Source of the DNA: Brasenia schreberi
Taxonomy: Eukaryota > Streptophyta > Magnoliopsida > Nymphaeales > Cabombaceae
NCBI GenBank assembly: GCA_036023115.1
Contig: JAYKKT010000089.1
Location: 15,060,501 to 15,124,500, forward strand
Reading direction: 5' to 3'
Length of the DNA: 64,000 bases
Under the pieces are notes generated by a model, which had not been told where the DNA came from, searched no databases, and was given only the letters and a program-made list of their open reading frames with translations. Positions 11,640-24,600 of the stretch are shown here, piece by piece. The position numbers and the translations under genes are program-made. Positions within the stretch are counted from its first letter, which is position 1; each line of letters opens with the position of its first letter.

Positions 11640-12428
11640 CCGAGCACCCGGGGGCTGAACCTTTGACTCTATGTAAACCATGCGTGCTTGATCTTCCATA
11701 AAGTGATCACCTAGACCTTGCTGTTGAGAAATAGATCTTTGAAAAGCTCCTCTCAAGTTGTTGTGGGCTGCACCAACTTTTGATCATGTAATATCACATT
11801 CACATGGAAAGTTGTCAGAATTGAAACTCTTTTACCTTTGTTAGGTTTAGCTTTTTGCACACACACTTATACATATGTATGTATGAATGTATGTATGCAT
11901 AAGAAAACCTTATAGTATGTAATGTGATGAATGAAATTGCAAAGCATTCATTTTGTCAAAAAGGCATTTCTGTAAGAATCAAGAAATTGATAGTGCTACG
12001 AAGAGCGTGATGTACATGAGAAACAAAGTGTACCCTACGTCAATAATTCATGTGGAAATTATATACCGTGTGTGAGTCATACAAAGGAATCACAAAAGCG
12101 TGGGTCATGTGAAAAGTTTGGCCTTGGCCAAAAAGTCTGAGTTGATTCATCAGAGGAGGGGGCTCCTCATGTGTGTCAATGCCAGTTATAGATGATAGAT
12201 ATCCCTCAACAGATCGCCTTTTCTTTGGGTGTGTCCTATCTTTTATTGCATTCGGGTCATCTAAGGCAAGGTACAGTGGCCATGTCATCACACTAGTTTT
12301 GTTTTTTTCGCCACGAGGCTGACCTATGAAGTGACCTAGTTATTAATTAATCATTAATAAGTCGGTGTGTATGTGTATTATGCTACCTACATAATTTCAC
12401 ACACACACATGTGTGTGTATATATATAC

Positions 12429-12517
<89 letters not shown>

Positions 12518-13480
12518 ATGTCTATTGAAACCTTTCTCGACCATGTGGTTACGATCAAGTGTCTGTATTGTTACATATGTACTACATATATAATTTCATA
12601 TATGTGTGTGTGCTAAGATTGTTTTTGTGCACATTTGGGTGAAGCCGAACCAACATGAGTCATGTCCGGGTTCAAAGAATGTGACCCAAATAAAAATTGG
12701 GTTGGATCCAGGTCAGCTCACTGTTGACCCAAACTCAAAGTGACGACTTGCCAGGTCTAGTTTCTCGTAACAAAAAACGCAGAATAGTTCGGTTCCTGGT
12801 TTGAACAACACTCGAAGATCCGCTTCAAAAAAACAACTGAGCTATTAGTAAGAGGTAATCACCTAGATCGTCCATAAATCATACCATTCCTATGTATAAT
12901 TTTTATTTGAATATTGACTTTCCAGTGGAATTACTAATTTAAAATATGGATGGTCGTGGGTGCCACTTCTGCATAACCAAGAAGCATGCTAGTCATGTTT
13001 TACCTCAATTCATCGATTAGTCAAAGTCAAATTACCATTAATTAAAACCAAATTATCACAAGCATTTTATATTATAAAAGGAAAATAAATAGTATGTCTC
13101 GGGTTTGTGGTCGTGAACGTTTTCCAAAAATTCTCTAGAACCAAACCTTTTGCCACAGTAGGTGGGGTCAATAGTATTCCTTTTTTGGAGCCGGTCATTC
13201 TAATCGGTATTGCATCACACTTGATGTCGACCATAAACCTTCTTTCTTTCTTTCTTTCTCTAAATTTAGCTGTTCCTAACTTTGACCTTGGATTGATCAC
13301 GATGTTAATAGTTAAATGAAGCAAGATTAACTCAATAAATTTATAATTTTGTTTTCATAGGAATAATTGCGTTCAGACCACTACAGCAAGATTAACTCCT
13401 CTAGTTCACAAGTTTATGTTTCTGAGAGAATTGTGAAGTACATTTGGCTAAACAGATACAAACCAAGAGGGAGCCTGACA
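11640..13480. other. intergenic, no gene recognised
   Basis: Nothing supportable as a gene. It includes the large AT/GT microsatellite (12415-12520) and a TTTC run near 13241-13260. Confidence 0.5.
12435..12517. repeat. (AT)n-(GT)n compound microsatellite
   Basis: About 70 bases of AT are followed by TG units. A preceding GTGTGTAT and a following GTGTGTGTG make the array nearly symmetric. Confidence 0.93.
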
Positions 13481-13486
13481 CCCACA

Positions 13487-13620
13487 GTGTTAGCTCAACG
13501 GGCAAGGCGCTCTGACGCCCTTCTGCTGGTGTGGAATTCGATGTCCAGGAGGGTTAAATGTGTGTGTTAGGCTTCTGCCTTCCTTTGTAAACCATACCTC
13601 CAGAAAGAAAAAGAAAATAC
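13487..13620 (+). mobile_element. SINE-like element, same family as 4616-4735
   Basis: The A-box-like motif GTTAGCTCAACGGGC is followed by GACGCC and a B-box-like GAATTCGATGTCC. A GTGTGTG segment and TGTTAGGCTTC come next, then a T-rich/A-rich tail. The order and spacing match 4616-4735. The A and B boxes suggest tRNA ancestry. No convincing target duplication was seen. Confidence 0.6.
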
Positions 13621-14344
13621 TTAAGAAGGGAATTGCGGATACATACCACTTTCATGAGCATTATGAAGTCAATGCATCTCATGACCTTCCACTTGAAGGA
13701 ATTGAACACCCTTAGGTATTGAACCCATGACCTTCGACTCGAAGGTATTGATGGTCCCTGCACAAATAACATGGTCGTGGATTTATCATCGTTGAGAGCT
13801 AGAAAGTGTAAGATGGTGCTTCTATAACAAAACTCACATAGTGTTGCAGACATGCTTTTTAAACAGAAACATCATGCACACTGTATCAACGGTGTCACTT
13901 GAAACTTTTCTAGTTGAAATAATTCAAAGGTTCGATACCCGGCGTATGATCAGCTAATGCTAGGGACAGTACACGAGTTAGGCAAGCAATAAACTGTATA
14001 GAGTCGTCTCCTTGACCTCCAATGGTGTCTTGCTAAAAACATGACTGAGTTGTATTATGCTTTAATGAACTACCTTGCATTTAGGTCGTTGTTTGAGTAC
14101 GAGTCCAACCAAGTTTAGTCACTGGCAACTCGGCTTGATCGCCAGCCCTAGCCAGGGGTCTGCCTAACCAATCTGCTATTTTCCTTTTTAAAGTAATTTG
14201 AAGGGGAAAAAAGAAAAGAGTTCTCAGTGCCAAATCTTTATCATGCTGGGCCCCACTAAGGTTGGCTAGCGAGCACTTTGGACCAATGGAAAACTAGGGG
14301 CAGACAGATGTGGGTCCCACCAACGCCACCCCAAAAGGCGGATC

Positions 14345-14490
14345 GAGCACATGATCGTCACGTCTCACCGATGACGTTCCCACGTGGGAAGCTTAACAGG
14401 GCAAAACGTCACGTCAGAGGCTTCCATGGTTAAAATCCAACGGTTCTCGTATAAACGGCCCTCCTGTCGCACGTGCCGTATAACGTTCCT
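14345..14490. promoter_or_regulatory. cluster of ACGT-core (G-box/ABRE-like) motifs
   Basis: Within about 140 bases there are repeated ACGT cores: TCACGTC, GATGACGTT, a perfect 14-bp palindrome TTCCCACGTGGGAA at 14377-14390, AACGTCACGTC, GCACGTGCC and ATAACGTT. In plants such cores bind bZIP and bHLH factors. No coding exon was found close on either strand, so whether this is an active promoter, an enhancer or a relic is unknown. Confidence 0.5.
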
Positions 14491-14559
14491 GGTGTGATAG
14501 GGCTCGTTACTATAAGACGCAACAGGGAAACTGACAGGGACACGACCAAAGTCTGTATT

Positions 14560-15235
14560 CGTGTCTACCCGAGTAAGACGGAACGAAATGAAGTCATATC
14601 TGATTGACCTGTTTTTGCAATAAATAACATATCACGAAAACACAACCCCAGATAGGAAATTACAGTCGATGGAACAAAACACGAACGTGACCTTAAAAGT
14701 TCGTGTTCTTTTCCACCCAAAGTAGCCAAAAATGGGTCGTGTCTGAATCAATCTTTAACTAGATTAGATGAACATGATCCACAACATTTGGGATCTCTAG
14801 TTTGCATTCCTCTCGTGTTCTCATTGTGTGACCATAGTACAGAGCTCGCAGGTCATTTACCCCATACTAAAAAAAATCCCAGATCGGACGCTGAGTTATC
14901 TTACTTTGTGCCAAAAGTAAACATGAAGGAGTTGGGCTTCTAAATTTTGAACTGCATATGCAAACAGTGTTCGATCCAATTATATCCAAGGATCCAAAAT
15001 ACGTAAGAGAAGGGATGCATATGGACCATGAAATCCTATGATTAATCAACCATAGGCCTAAGAACATGCCCCCATCAATTAATTGATAAATTCTATTATG
15101 ATTTTGCCAATTAAATCAAATGTTAATAGGGTTTATGTTGTACCATGATGAGCAAACGTTTTTCTAAATGCGTATCTTCAGTCAAACATTGAAGGTCGAA
15201 TGAATAGATGACATTGATCCAAAAAAGGTATTGAA
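14560..15235. other. intergenic, no gene recognised
   Basis: AT-rich sequence without a supportable gene. Confidence 0.4.
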
Positions 15236-15239
15236 TCTT

Positions 15240-15340
15240 CTTCTTTTTTTGTGGAAGCTAGGTTAGGCCGACCACCTAACACATTTGCACACTCCAGGTC
15301 GAACTCTAGACTCTCAAGTGGTATCAAATGCTAATACCAA
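15240..15340 (-). mobile_element. possible SINE fragment
   Basis: On the minus strand a B-box-like AGTTCGACCT is followed by GTGTGCAAATGTGTTAGG and a TTAGG-C-rich segment. This resembles the tail of the SINE family at 13487. Short and diverged. Confidence 0.35.
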
Positions 15341-15748
15341 AGAGATGTCTTTTCTAATCAAGCAAAACCTTTAATATGCATGATTTATTTTCTCACTCAA
15401 AACATAAAATAAATTTTCTTTTTTTATATATATGTAACCTGGTTTGAAACAGAACCTCACTAGATGCGCTCCTAAGGATCAAATACATGACCTTCATCAA
15501 CTTGAAGGATTTTCTAGTGATCTTGTTCGCCAACTAGCATAGATATCACCAGTTGGTGATAATTGCAATAACCTAAACGGCTGGCCCTTGAGGTCCCTAA
15601 AGGCTTTAGCTTTTCCTTTCATATTCAGGGAAACAAGCTTCTCCATGGGTTAGAACAATTAGTCTAAAACTCTCAAGTTAGGATCCTCACCTTAGTGCTT
15701 ACGCTAACCTTTGGCTTTTGAGAACTCCCCGCTTGTTTAAACTCAAAG

Positions 15749-15812
15749 ACCCCCCCCCCCCCCCCAACCCTCTCTCTCTCTCTATATATATACATATATA
15801 TATATATATTCA
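15749..15812. repeat. poly(C), (CT)n and (AT)n low-complexity block
   Basis: A C homopolymer of about 16-17 bases is followed by CT units and then AT-rich repeats. Confidence 0.9.
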
Positions 15813-16519
15813 TTTATTTATGTATGTGTATAAGAAACTTTGTCTTAAGCCAACTTGACATTATATAATACTAAAGTTCCAAAGTACTGTACATGGCTAA
15901 GAAAGCTCATTCATGTCAAAAGCTTAATCACAGAAGATAGTCATTGTTGGCTAGTGCTTAATTATTGTGTTAGGATTTGACGCAAGAGTTCCACTGTGAT
16001 GTTTAAGCACCGACCTGATGACTCAATCATGCTGAGAAAATGTAGGTTACAAAAGGGGAAATTGCTTGATAAACACATTTTTCTTTGTCAATAAGCTCCT
16101 TAATTTAAGACTTGCACCTATTTAAAATGGAAAATATCAGGCAATAGGATCTAAATCAATTCAAGCACACAGTTGGACCCGGACCATGTTAGGGAAACCC
16201 GGACCCACTTCTTGGCACTATGCCCAGACACGGGAACAACGGGAAGACAACAAAGGATCCATAAAGACCCCGACATTTCATGTGCAGTGGCCGTTTACGT
16301 AATTTCCGTTCAAAACCAGTTTTTTTTTAAATTGTGTTTGTCACGACGGAACTCCCGAAAACGTGCTCGCAATCAATTATGAGTTTAATGAAATAAAATA
16401 AACAGATAAATAAATCTTACACCTTCCCCGTTCAGGTCAGAGCGGCGGAGAAAAGGGGAAATATTAGTTTAATTTAAGCTTAGATTTATTCTTTTAGCAG
16501 GATTAAATGCCAAAATGCA

Positions 16520-16704
16520 CAAACCAAAACTTGTTGGTTCTAGTGGTTCGTCGCTTGGTCCCCTCGAGCGACGGGTGGAGTTCGAATCTCGAGAATGAAG
16601 CAAACCAGCACTAGGAGAGCTTTAACCCCATACTGAGCCGGCTCTGCTCGCACTGGACTATGGTGGCTCCCGATACCAGTTGTGTACTTTACAAAAAAAT
16701 ATAT
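16520..16704 (+). mobile_element. tRNA-derived SINE with target duplication
   Basis: An A box (TGGTTCTAGTGG) and a B box (GTTCGAATCTCG) lie about 35 bases apart, as in a tRNA promoter, and the segment ends in an A-rich tail. Identical 9-bp copies of CAAAATGCA flank it at 16511-16519 and 16705-16713. That supports retrotransposition of a unit of about 185 bp. It is a different family from the elements at 4616 and 13487. Confidence 0.7.
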
Positions 16705-16719
16705 CAAAATGCAAAATCT

Positions 16720-18050
16720 AGTAATTGGATCTTGTTTAAATAATCTCATGAAATTTACACTGAAACGTCCAACCACCACGATTCCCATTTCAACACGAGA
16801 TACGCCATCGACAAAACCAGATGAATAGCATCAGGATCTTTTATGCATCAATTGGTTGGCTTTGAGATTTGTCGAGCTCACTTCCAATATACTCACCCTC
16901 TGACATGTGCACGCACATGCATACTTTCATATACACACACATATAGGTAATGGCAAATGCTCAACCTTATTCTTGCTCATGTCTATTTTATTATATTAAC
17001 TATTCATTTTTTATATGAACTGATGAGATGCTAAATCAAAAAATATTTAATGCACCATCATTGATCATATGGAGATGTTTAATAGATTTGCCATATATAT
17101 ATAACCCTGTTTCTAATTTTTGGAGATTTAATGTGCTTCGCATATCCTGTTTCCGTTTGAGTGCAGCACAGGTTGCAAATATCAAACATGAGTATCATAA
17201 TAATGCCCTGTATATGTATAAGTATAGAAACAACGAGATACACGTACTTTTATGGTATCTACTATTTATTTATGCAGACAGAACGATACAACACAATAGA
17301 ATGGTATTGTAAGACACAACCAAAACCAATTTAACTTTCTTAATATAATAACTTTTTACCTTTTTTTTTAATTATACCATTTATAATAACTTTCTTAATA
17401 TAATTATTCAAATATTTATGCACCTTTTTACCTTTACGATACAAGGTGCAGCACAAAAGTTTATAACATTAGCTTGTATCTAAACTTCTAAACTGGATAC
17501 AACTATATAGCGTTACACCATTTTCTCATCTTTTTAGAGACCTTTGGAACAATTTGATGGTTGCATGAACCAAAAGGAATGATGGTTTCGTGTATCCGAT
17601 TACAGGATAGAGCTCGACACAGACCATGTGGTTGATGCATACTCGGTGACTGAAGGTCAAGGAAGTTGATAGGGGAGCAGACGACTGCACCGGAGATTTA
17701 ACCCAGTGGCAATTCGCGACAGAACACTATGATTATCATTAATTTATAAAATTATTTATTTGTATTTAGAATTTATTCATTCTGTGACATTCAGTGGTTA
17801 GATCTACGAAAATAAGGATTGTTACCACTTTAAGTTGTCATTTATTTATTTTTAGGCTTTATTTATTATGCAAAAAGTGAATAGCTGAAGTACAAGGATT
17901 TTTTTTAAAAGATGAGGATCTTTCCTGGTATTAAGAGGAAGACGTGCATCTAAGTGTAAATTCAGTAAAAGTAAAGAGAAAAAAAAGAGGGGTGACAGCG
18001 ATAGTTCTTGGGTGATATGAAGATGGCGAGATGATTTGATGAACGCTCCT
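16720..18050. other. intergenic upstream of the PRAF-type gene
   Basis: AT-rich sequence with no supportable gene. The part nearest 18000 probably contains the distal promoter of the gene starting at 18671. Confidence 0.4.
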
Positions 18051-18059
18051 CTTCGATCA

Positions 18060-18670
18060 TCTCCCCCGACTTAAAATGTAGAAATACGACCTCTCTCTCT
18101 CTCCATTCGTACGTGTGACGATCGCGCGTCCGCCATTGCCTCGCACGTGCTAATTGAGGCGACGTCGACGAATACGGCCTTTTCACATTCTTCGCCTCCG
18201 CGAACGTGAGGATCGATTTGTTTGAAGAGAACAAGGGAATCGAAGGAAGAAGACGGGAATTTGGAGGATGAGATATCAGGTACTTCTTTTTCTGGCTTGA
18301 GTTCGGTGAAGTTTCATGAACTTTTTGTTGCATTTTTGGTGATTTCTTCGGGATTTGGTTCGTTTCAGCGTTGGCGGAGCGTGCCAGGGTTGAAATGGAG
18401 GAGATCGGGGCGAAGCTGTGGGTTTCGTGGCGGAGCCGCGGAGCTTGAGGATTTTCGTTTCGATTTATTCTTTTCTCCTGCATTTTCTTTTGCTCCTTGC
18501 GCCTGAATTCGTCCGTAGGGTTTCCGATTTGGTGGATGTCTTTGGAGACGCTTGATTCTTGACCGTCTTTTGTTCGGGAGTTGCGATAGAGTGAAAGCGA
18601 TGAGCTTGGTTCGGAGTTGAGGTGAAATTAAGGAATAGGAGTTGAAGACGGCCCGTTTGGGGATTTTCCA
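18060..18670 (+). promoter_or_regulatory. probable promoter and 5' UTR of the PRAF-type gene
   Basis: This GC-richer, CT-repeat-bearing segment (CTCTCTCTCT near 18090) lies immediately upstream of the start codon and has the composition of a plant 5' leader. A GT donor-like site (TCAG/GTACTT near 18279) may mark a 5' UTR intron. No TATA box could be assigned with confidence. The long minus-strand open frame here is judged spurious. Confidence 0.4.
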
Positions 18671-21600
18671 ATGGCCGACCTTTCCTGGAATGGCCCCGAG
18701 AGAGATGTTGAGCAGGTATTTACAATAATGCCTTTTCCTTCACTTCTTCTACGGCTATACTTGTGTTGTTTTGGTTAATTTTCCCGTTTTTTAGTTGTTG
18801 AAAAGACCTGCAAAATGTATATCGGATTCTCGTGTGTTTAATCGGTATGGATGAAGGTTGCTCAAGCATATTGAACTATGATTGGTCATGATTGTCACGA
18901 ACTTCAGTTTCCTTCGATTTTTATTCAATTTAATGTTTCAAAATAACGAATTGTTTTCTCCACAGCTAGTTGGTAGCAGGAGCCAATACGCTTAGTGAAC
19001 AATTGAGACGAGTTTCCACAAAATAACAGTTTTTGGATTGTCATTTAGAAAAATCTTGAGGGCTTATTGATTCATAACGTTAAGCTGGTAATCTAGGAGA
19101 GTTTGGTGACATTGAACATGCGATGGACAACCGTGGATCTTTCGCTTCCTCCCTCCATTCTTGTTGTTAATCCCACATGATTAAAGAGAAGGATGTCAGT
19201 GTTGCATTTAATTTTCAAAATTTCCTTTTTGGGCCTGTCCATGTTTTATGGGTTCGATTTGAAGGCGTTAACAGGGTGTTGCTGGAAGTAGTGGCTAAAG
19301 TAAATTGATTAGCTAGGGTGCTAATGAGGTTATTATATTTTGTCTAGAGGCAGCAGGCAGTTGTATGATGCGTGCATGCATGTTATGCACACGTACATAC
19401 ATATATGTTTGTTTGTGTACACACACATACGCTTGTGTGCTACCCTCACTGTATATATGATCTAGTAGATCTTTTCTCTTGATCTGTATCCATTTCTTTG
19501 GTTGATCTTACCTTACTGATGCTATCTCCAAGGTTCTCTTAATGGAAAATAGGTACTGAGTTGTATTTGCACCATCTAAGCAGTCTCCTGGAGGAATTAC
19601 ATTTATGCCAACAGTGTCATAGTTTTACATGCCACCTTTGTGGCAATGAATCATAATATTACACAATAAAGAAAAGACCAAGATGGATGCATAGCAAAAG
19701 AGCTCTTTGTCCTTCACATTTCATGAGGTCGGTTGAGTGGAATCACTGGAATGTTACTTTTCAGTTTGTTCAAACTTATATTTGGCCTATCTTGTAATCT
19801 TGGTTTTCTGGTGCCATGAAATTTTTGTTGCTTGCATTTGTCTGTTTGCTATGGTCCCAATGGTTTTCTTTTTATATTTTGCCTTGATTTTGTTTTTTGC
19901 TGAAGGTTCATGTTGCAGATGACCTTTTGATTTTAGTTTGTTGACATTGCTTTTCTTTGCAGGCCATTATTGCTCTTAAGAAAGGAGCATATTTGCTCAA
20001 GTATGGTCGTAGAGGGAAACCCAAGTTTTGCCCGTTCAGACTGACAAATGTGAGTTATCTCAGACACTTCAGCCTATTTGGCATAGCTTTTAGAGGTCTT
20101 TGATGACCTTACATCTATCCCGTTGGCCATTCTTACCTAATAGTAATAAAGAACCTTTTAATTATGAGCATTAAAGATGGAACTGTGGATGCACATGAGC
20201 ATCTGTAAGCACCTAAACGATTCATGCTGGATATCATGTGGTCAATGGTTTCCGACAGACTATGATTTAGGAACTTTTGTAATTTGTTGGTATGGCATAT
20301 TATATTCTTCTGCAGCATCTGCATTTACATTTTACATTATAATTTTTGCTATGTTCCTCAAGAGACAGATGCAAAGTTGTTAGTGACAAAATGAAGGTTT
20401 TGGAGTAGGTGCAAGACCATACAAGGAGAGACTATATGTGAACCTATTAGAGATAAGAAATTGATGACACCAATAGCTGATTAAATGCGAGACACACACT
20501 TAAGGTGTTGGCTATTTAGAAAGGTAGCTAGATGGAGCTTCAGTGAAAAGGTGGGAGAAACTAAATGGCAAACAATTTAAAGAGGCAGAAGAAGGCCCCC
20601 ACGGAGTTGGAAGGTAATAAATAAAACATAATCTTGCTTTTTTGGAGTTAAATGCTAATATGACACAAGACAATACCAACTAAGAATCTATATACCAGCT
20701 CACTCGTTGTGGGAAAAACTTGGTTTTGGTTCTGGTCTGGTCCTTAAGGGTTAGATGTCTTCTCATATGTAATCACCACATTGGTGTGTTCTATCTCTGA
20801 TATGTTCCTTAACTGTATGGTCAACCTTGTCTCCATACCAGTTTAATCCACCTCTTATACATTCTACTCTTTCCATGCAGGACGAATCTGCTCTAATATG
20901 GTACTCTGGAAAGGAGGAGAAACATCTTAAACTGAGCCAGGTCTCCAGAATCATCCCTGGACAACGGACAGTGAGTTTCTGTCTTATCCTTTGCAGGCCT
21001 CTGAGGTTACACTCGTTCGAGGATTTAGTACCATGACTATTTTTCCATTATTAAACAACTCTTCCACCTTCCAAGTCAAACTTGCAGCAGTTGCTTTTGG
21101 AAAATATTTTATGGTGGCACGTTTTATGTGTTGTTCTAGTTGCTAAGTTCTGTCTGTGTTAAGGTTGTTGGCTTGGAGATAAAACATGGATGATACTTAA
21201 TCTCAAGAAAACATTTGTGTATGGAGTGAACCCATAGTTTCTTCGTCTGCAATCTTATTAAAGTTTCTTTGAGATAAAACATGGTTGATCTTTTATTTCA
21301 GTTAAAAGCGTTTACACATGGAGTGATGACGAATATCTGTGTTTTATTTTAACTGTATGTTAAGGTTGTTGACTTTTAGATATAAATTATATTGTACGCC
21401 TTGTCCGGTTCTAGATAAACCTTCCATGGACCTCCATGTGCAAATTCTCCACTCAAATTCTAAACCTACTCTTGGTTAGTAATGCCTTGTCCAGTTCTAG
21501 GTAAAATTTGTCAGTATCTCAATCAATTTAACTGCACATTCCAAACAGGTTTGGTGCATGAGCCTAACTCTTCTGTTCTCAGCTTGTTGGGGATTGAGCC

Positions 21601-24600
21601 TGGTACAAACTCATGAGCTTTAGAGTTTTACGTGCAGGTTATGAGTAATTCATGCTCTATTTGGATAGGCTTGGCTGGCCTAGATGGCACCTAGCTCTTA
21701 AATGAATTGAAGACCCTGACCTTTAATGTGCAAATCCTTCATTTCATGTCTAAACCCCATCATTTTTTGGTCTAGATCCAAAACGGAGATGAATAAGTTA
21801 TTCTTGAAGGTACCATTGAAGTAAAGGGAAATAGGAGTGCATTGAAAGAAGACGAGGAAAAGAAAGCTGATTGTAGACCCACATATGAAGATATCGTTGT
21901 ATGTAATTTGGTCTGTGACATTGCATATATCATCCAAATTGAAGTGCGAAGCTACATTATATAATTGGTGGTTAAAAGCTATTTTCTTAGGTGCGGTTTG
22001 GTCTTTGCGGCAATGTTAGTCAAATAGTACATAACTCCGCCTCTAGTGGGTTATCATCTCTACACAGCCCATTCCAGGCCTGGATAAAGGAGGTTGCTTT
22101 AGGTAGCCGACAGCCACCATAAAGTTCTGTCAGATCTTTTATTAGGGGCAAGATTCTTTTGGTACCAATGTACCAGATTTCATCAAAATTTTGAAGCCAG
22201 TATGCTTAAGTGAGAATAGTACTAGAATGGGTGACCTCCTAGGAAGTCCTCGTATTGCATTTCCTAGCTGGCCGACGCACATGGAAAAAAGGCCTATAGT
22301 CAATATGGCACATATTGGGGCCATCTGCCAACTTGTTTCTAACTACAAAGAAGAGCTATGTGTACTCCAGCAATGTATATTGGGATCACAGGAAAGAGTT
22401 TCTTTCCCAATTTTGTCTTCTATTGGTATCACACTAACAATTAAAAGATCCAATTCAGGCTTTGCTGGCAGTCAACTCCTTAACGTCACCCTCCTCTTTC
22501 ATGTGAGCTTAGAACTGGCTATGGAAGGGTGAAGCCCTGGTTATAGGCATATAGTTATTGGTTTGGACCTAGCCTTTTCCTTTATGAAATGAAAAATGTG
22601 AACACTTAAGTACAAGTATGCCCGAGTTTGGTTTCTTTGATCCATACCTATTCAAATCCCGATTTGTATACGAGACATTATATAAATGAGGTCAGATCTG
22701 GTTCTGGATCTGGTGAACCACTGATTAAATTGCTTTTACACATAAAGTAGATTCTCAAAGTGAGATGACCTCACCGTAGTTGGGCCCTGCCTCTTCCGTG
22801 GGGTAGGTGAATGTGCAATCTCCACTACACACGACTGTAACTTGCTTTAAAGTGTTCAAACTGTTTGCCTAAGGTAAATTTGCAAAATCAATTTTATCCT
22901 GAACACAACTTTCAAGGGTCCGGCCCAGTTATATGCCATCCGGATTCAGGTTTGGGGTATTTGAAAGGTAGGCTGGTCCGATATGTTTTTTCTTGTATGT
23001 GATCTGACAACCATTTGTATCTGAACCCAAGCCTGCCCATATATGAAATTCTGAATCTACCCTGCCATGGCTCTGATTCAATTTGTTAACAGGCGTACTC
23101 TCCATGTCATTCTTACTAAGAGTTGGAGGTGGAGGCTATGTATTTCAAAATTAGTTTTTTTGAATGGCCTTCATACTTTTGAATATGCATGGTTCAAAGT
23201 CCTGCAAAAGGCTCCCATCAACAAAAAGGTTTCAGCATTTCCTTTTTTACAGGCAATATTTCAGAGATACCCACGACCAGAGAAGGAATGCCAGTCTTTT
23301 TCTCTAATTTGCAATGATAGGTCACTAGATCTGGTATGTTATTACATTCAGTCTTCTTGTTGCCTTCTCTGAGTTGTGACAGGGCATGGGTTAGCTTTTG
23401 TTATGCAGTCCCTATTATGAGTTTGTCAGTTCTTGTTGGCATTAACAGTAAGACAACGATTTGATTATTCCTACTTTTCCCATTTCATGATCCTTTTCTT
23501 GTTTTTTTGCAGATATGTAAGGATAAGGAGGAAACTGAAGTCTGGTTTGTTGGTCTTAAATCATTGATTTCCAGTGGCCACAATCGAAAATGGAGAATAG
23601 ATGCAAAAAGTGATGGGGTTTCCTCAGGTGCAAATAGTCCAAGAACAGTGACTCGAAGAAGTTCTCCATTAAGCTCTCCATTTGGTACTGGAGATACTTT
23701 ACAGAAGGTGTGTAAGAATCTTTCATTTGCACCACTTGACCTCTACTGTTTCTATAAAAGGTTCTGGATATGACTATTTTCTTGTATGTAGGATGCAGAT
23801 GCTGTCCGGCTTCCTAGTCTTTATGGGAGTCCACCTAAGCATGGTTTGGGAAAGACATTTGCTGATGTAATATTGTATGCCGTGCCTCCTAAGGGATTTT
23901 TTCCTTCAGATCCTATTGGTGCTTCCACCCATTCTTTGACATCAGGTGGTTCTGATGCTGTAAATGGGCACGTGAAGAATTCTGCAACTGAGGCATTCAG
24001 AGTTAGTATGTCAAGTGTTGTTAGCTCCTCAAGTCAGGGTTCTGGTCACGATGATGGGGATGCACTTGGCGATGTTTTCATTTGGGGTGAAGGTACTGGA
24101 GAAGGGATTCTGGGTGGAGGGAGTCAAAAGTCTGGGAGTTTCGTTGGTATGAAAATGGATTCTCTTTTGCCAAAGGCCGTGGATTCAGCAGTAATGCTTG
24201 ATGTTCAGTATGTAGCATGTGGAGGGAAACATGCTGCCTTAGTGACAAAACAAGGGGAAGTGTTCTCTTGGGGGGAGGAATCTGGTGGCCGACTTGGGCA
24301 TGGTGTGGATGCTGATGTTTCACACCCAAAACTTGTAAATGCCCTTAGCAGCATGGGCGTTGAACTGGTAGCTTGTGGTGAATATCATACTTGTGCTGTT
24401 ACATTATCTGGGGACTTGTACACGTGGGGTGATGGTACCCATCATTTCGGACTTCTTGGACATGGCAATGAAGTGAGCCACTGGGTTCCAAAAAGAGTCG
24501 GTGGTCCTTTGGAGGGTATACACGTGTCCTCTGTTTCCTGTGGTCCTTGGCATACGGCTATTGTGACCTCATCTGGGCAGTTATTTACTTTTGGTGATGG

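Noticed and set aside
12040..12291. 83-codon minus-strand frame
   Set aside because: No recognised motif, no splice-compatible neighbours and flanking sequence without coding character.
12411..12616. Tyr-Ile repeat open frames
   Set aside because: Produced by the AT dinucleotide run; the same applies to frames at 2506-2709 and 30712-31006.
17962..18483. 173-codon minus-strand frame over the PRAF 5' region
   Set aside because: No family similarity recognised, low-complexity composition, and it overlaps the leader of a well-supported plus-strand gene.
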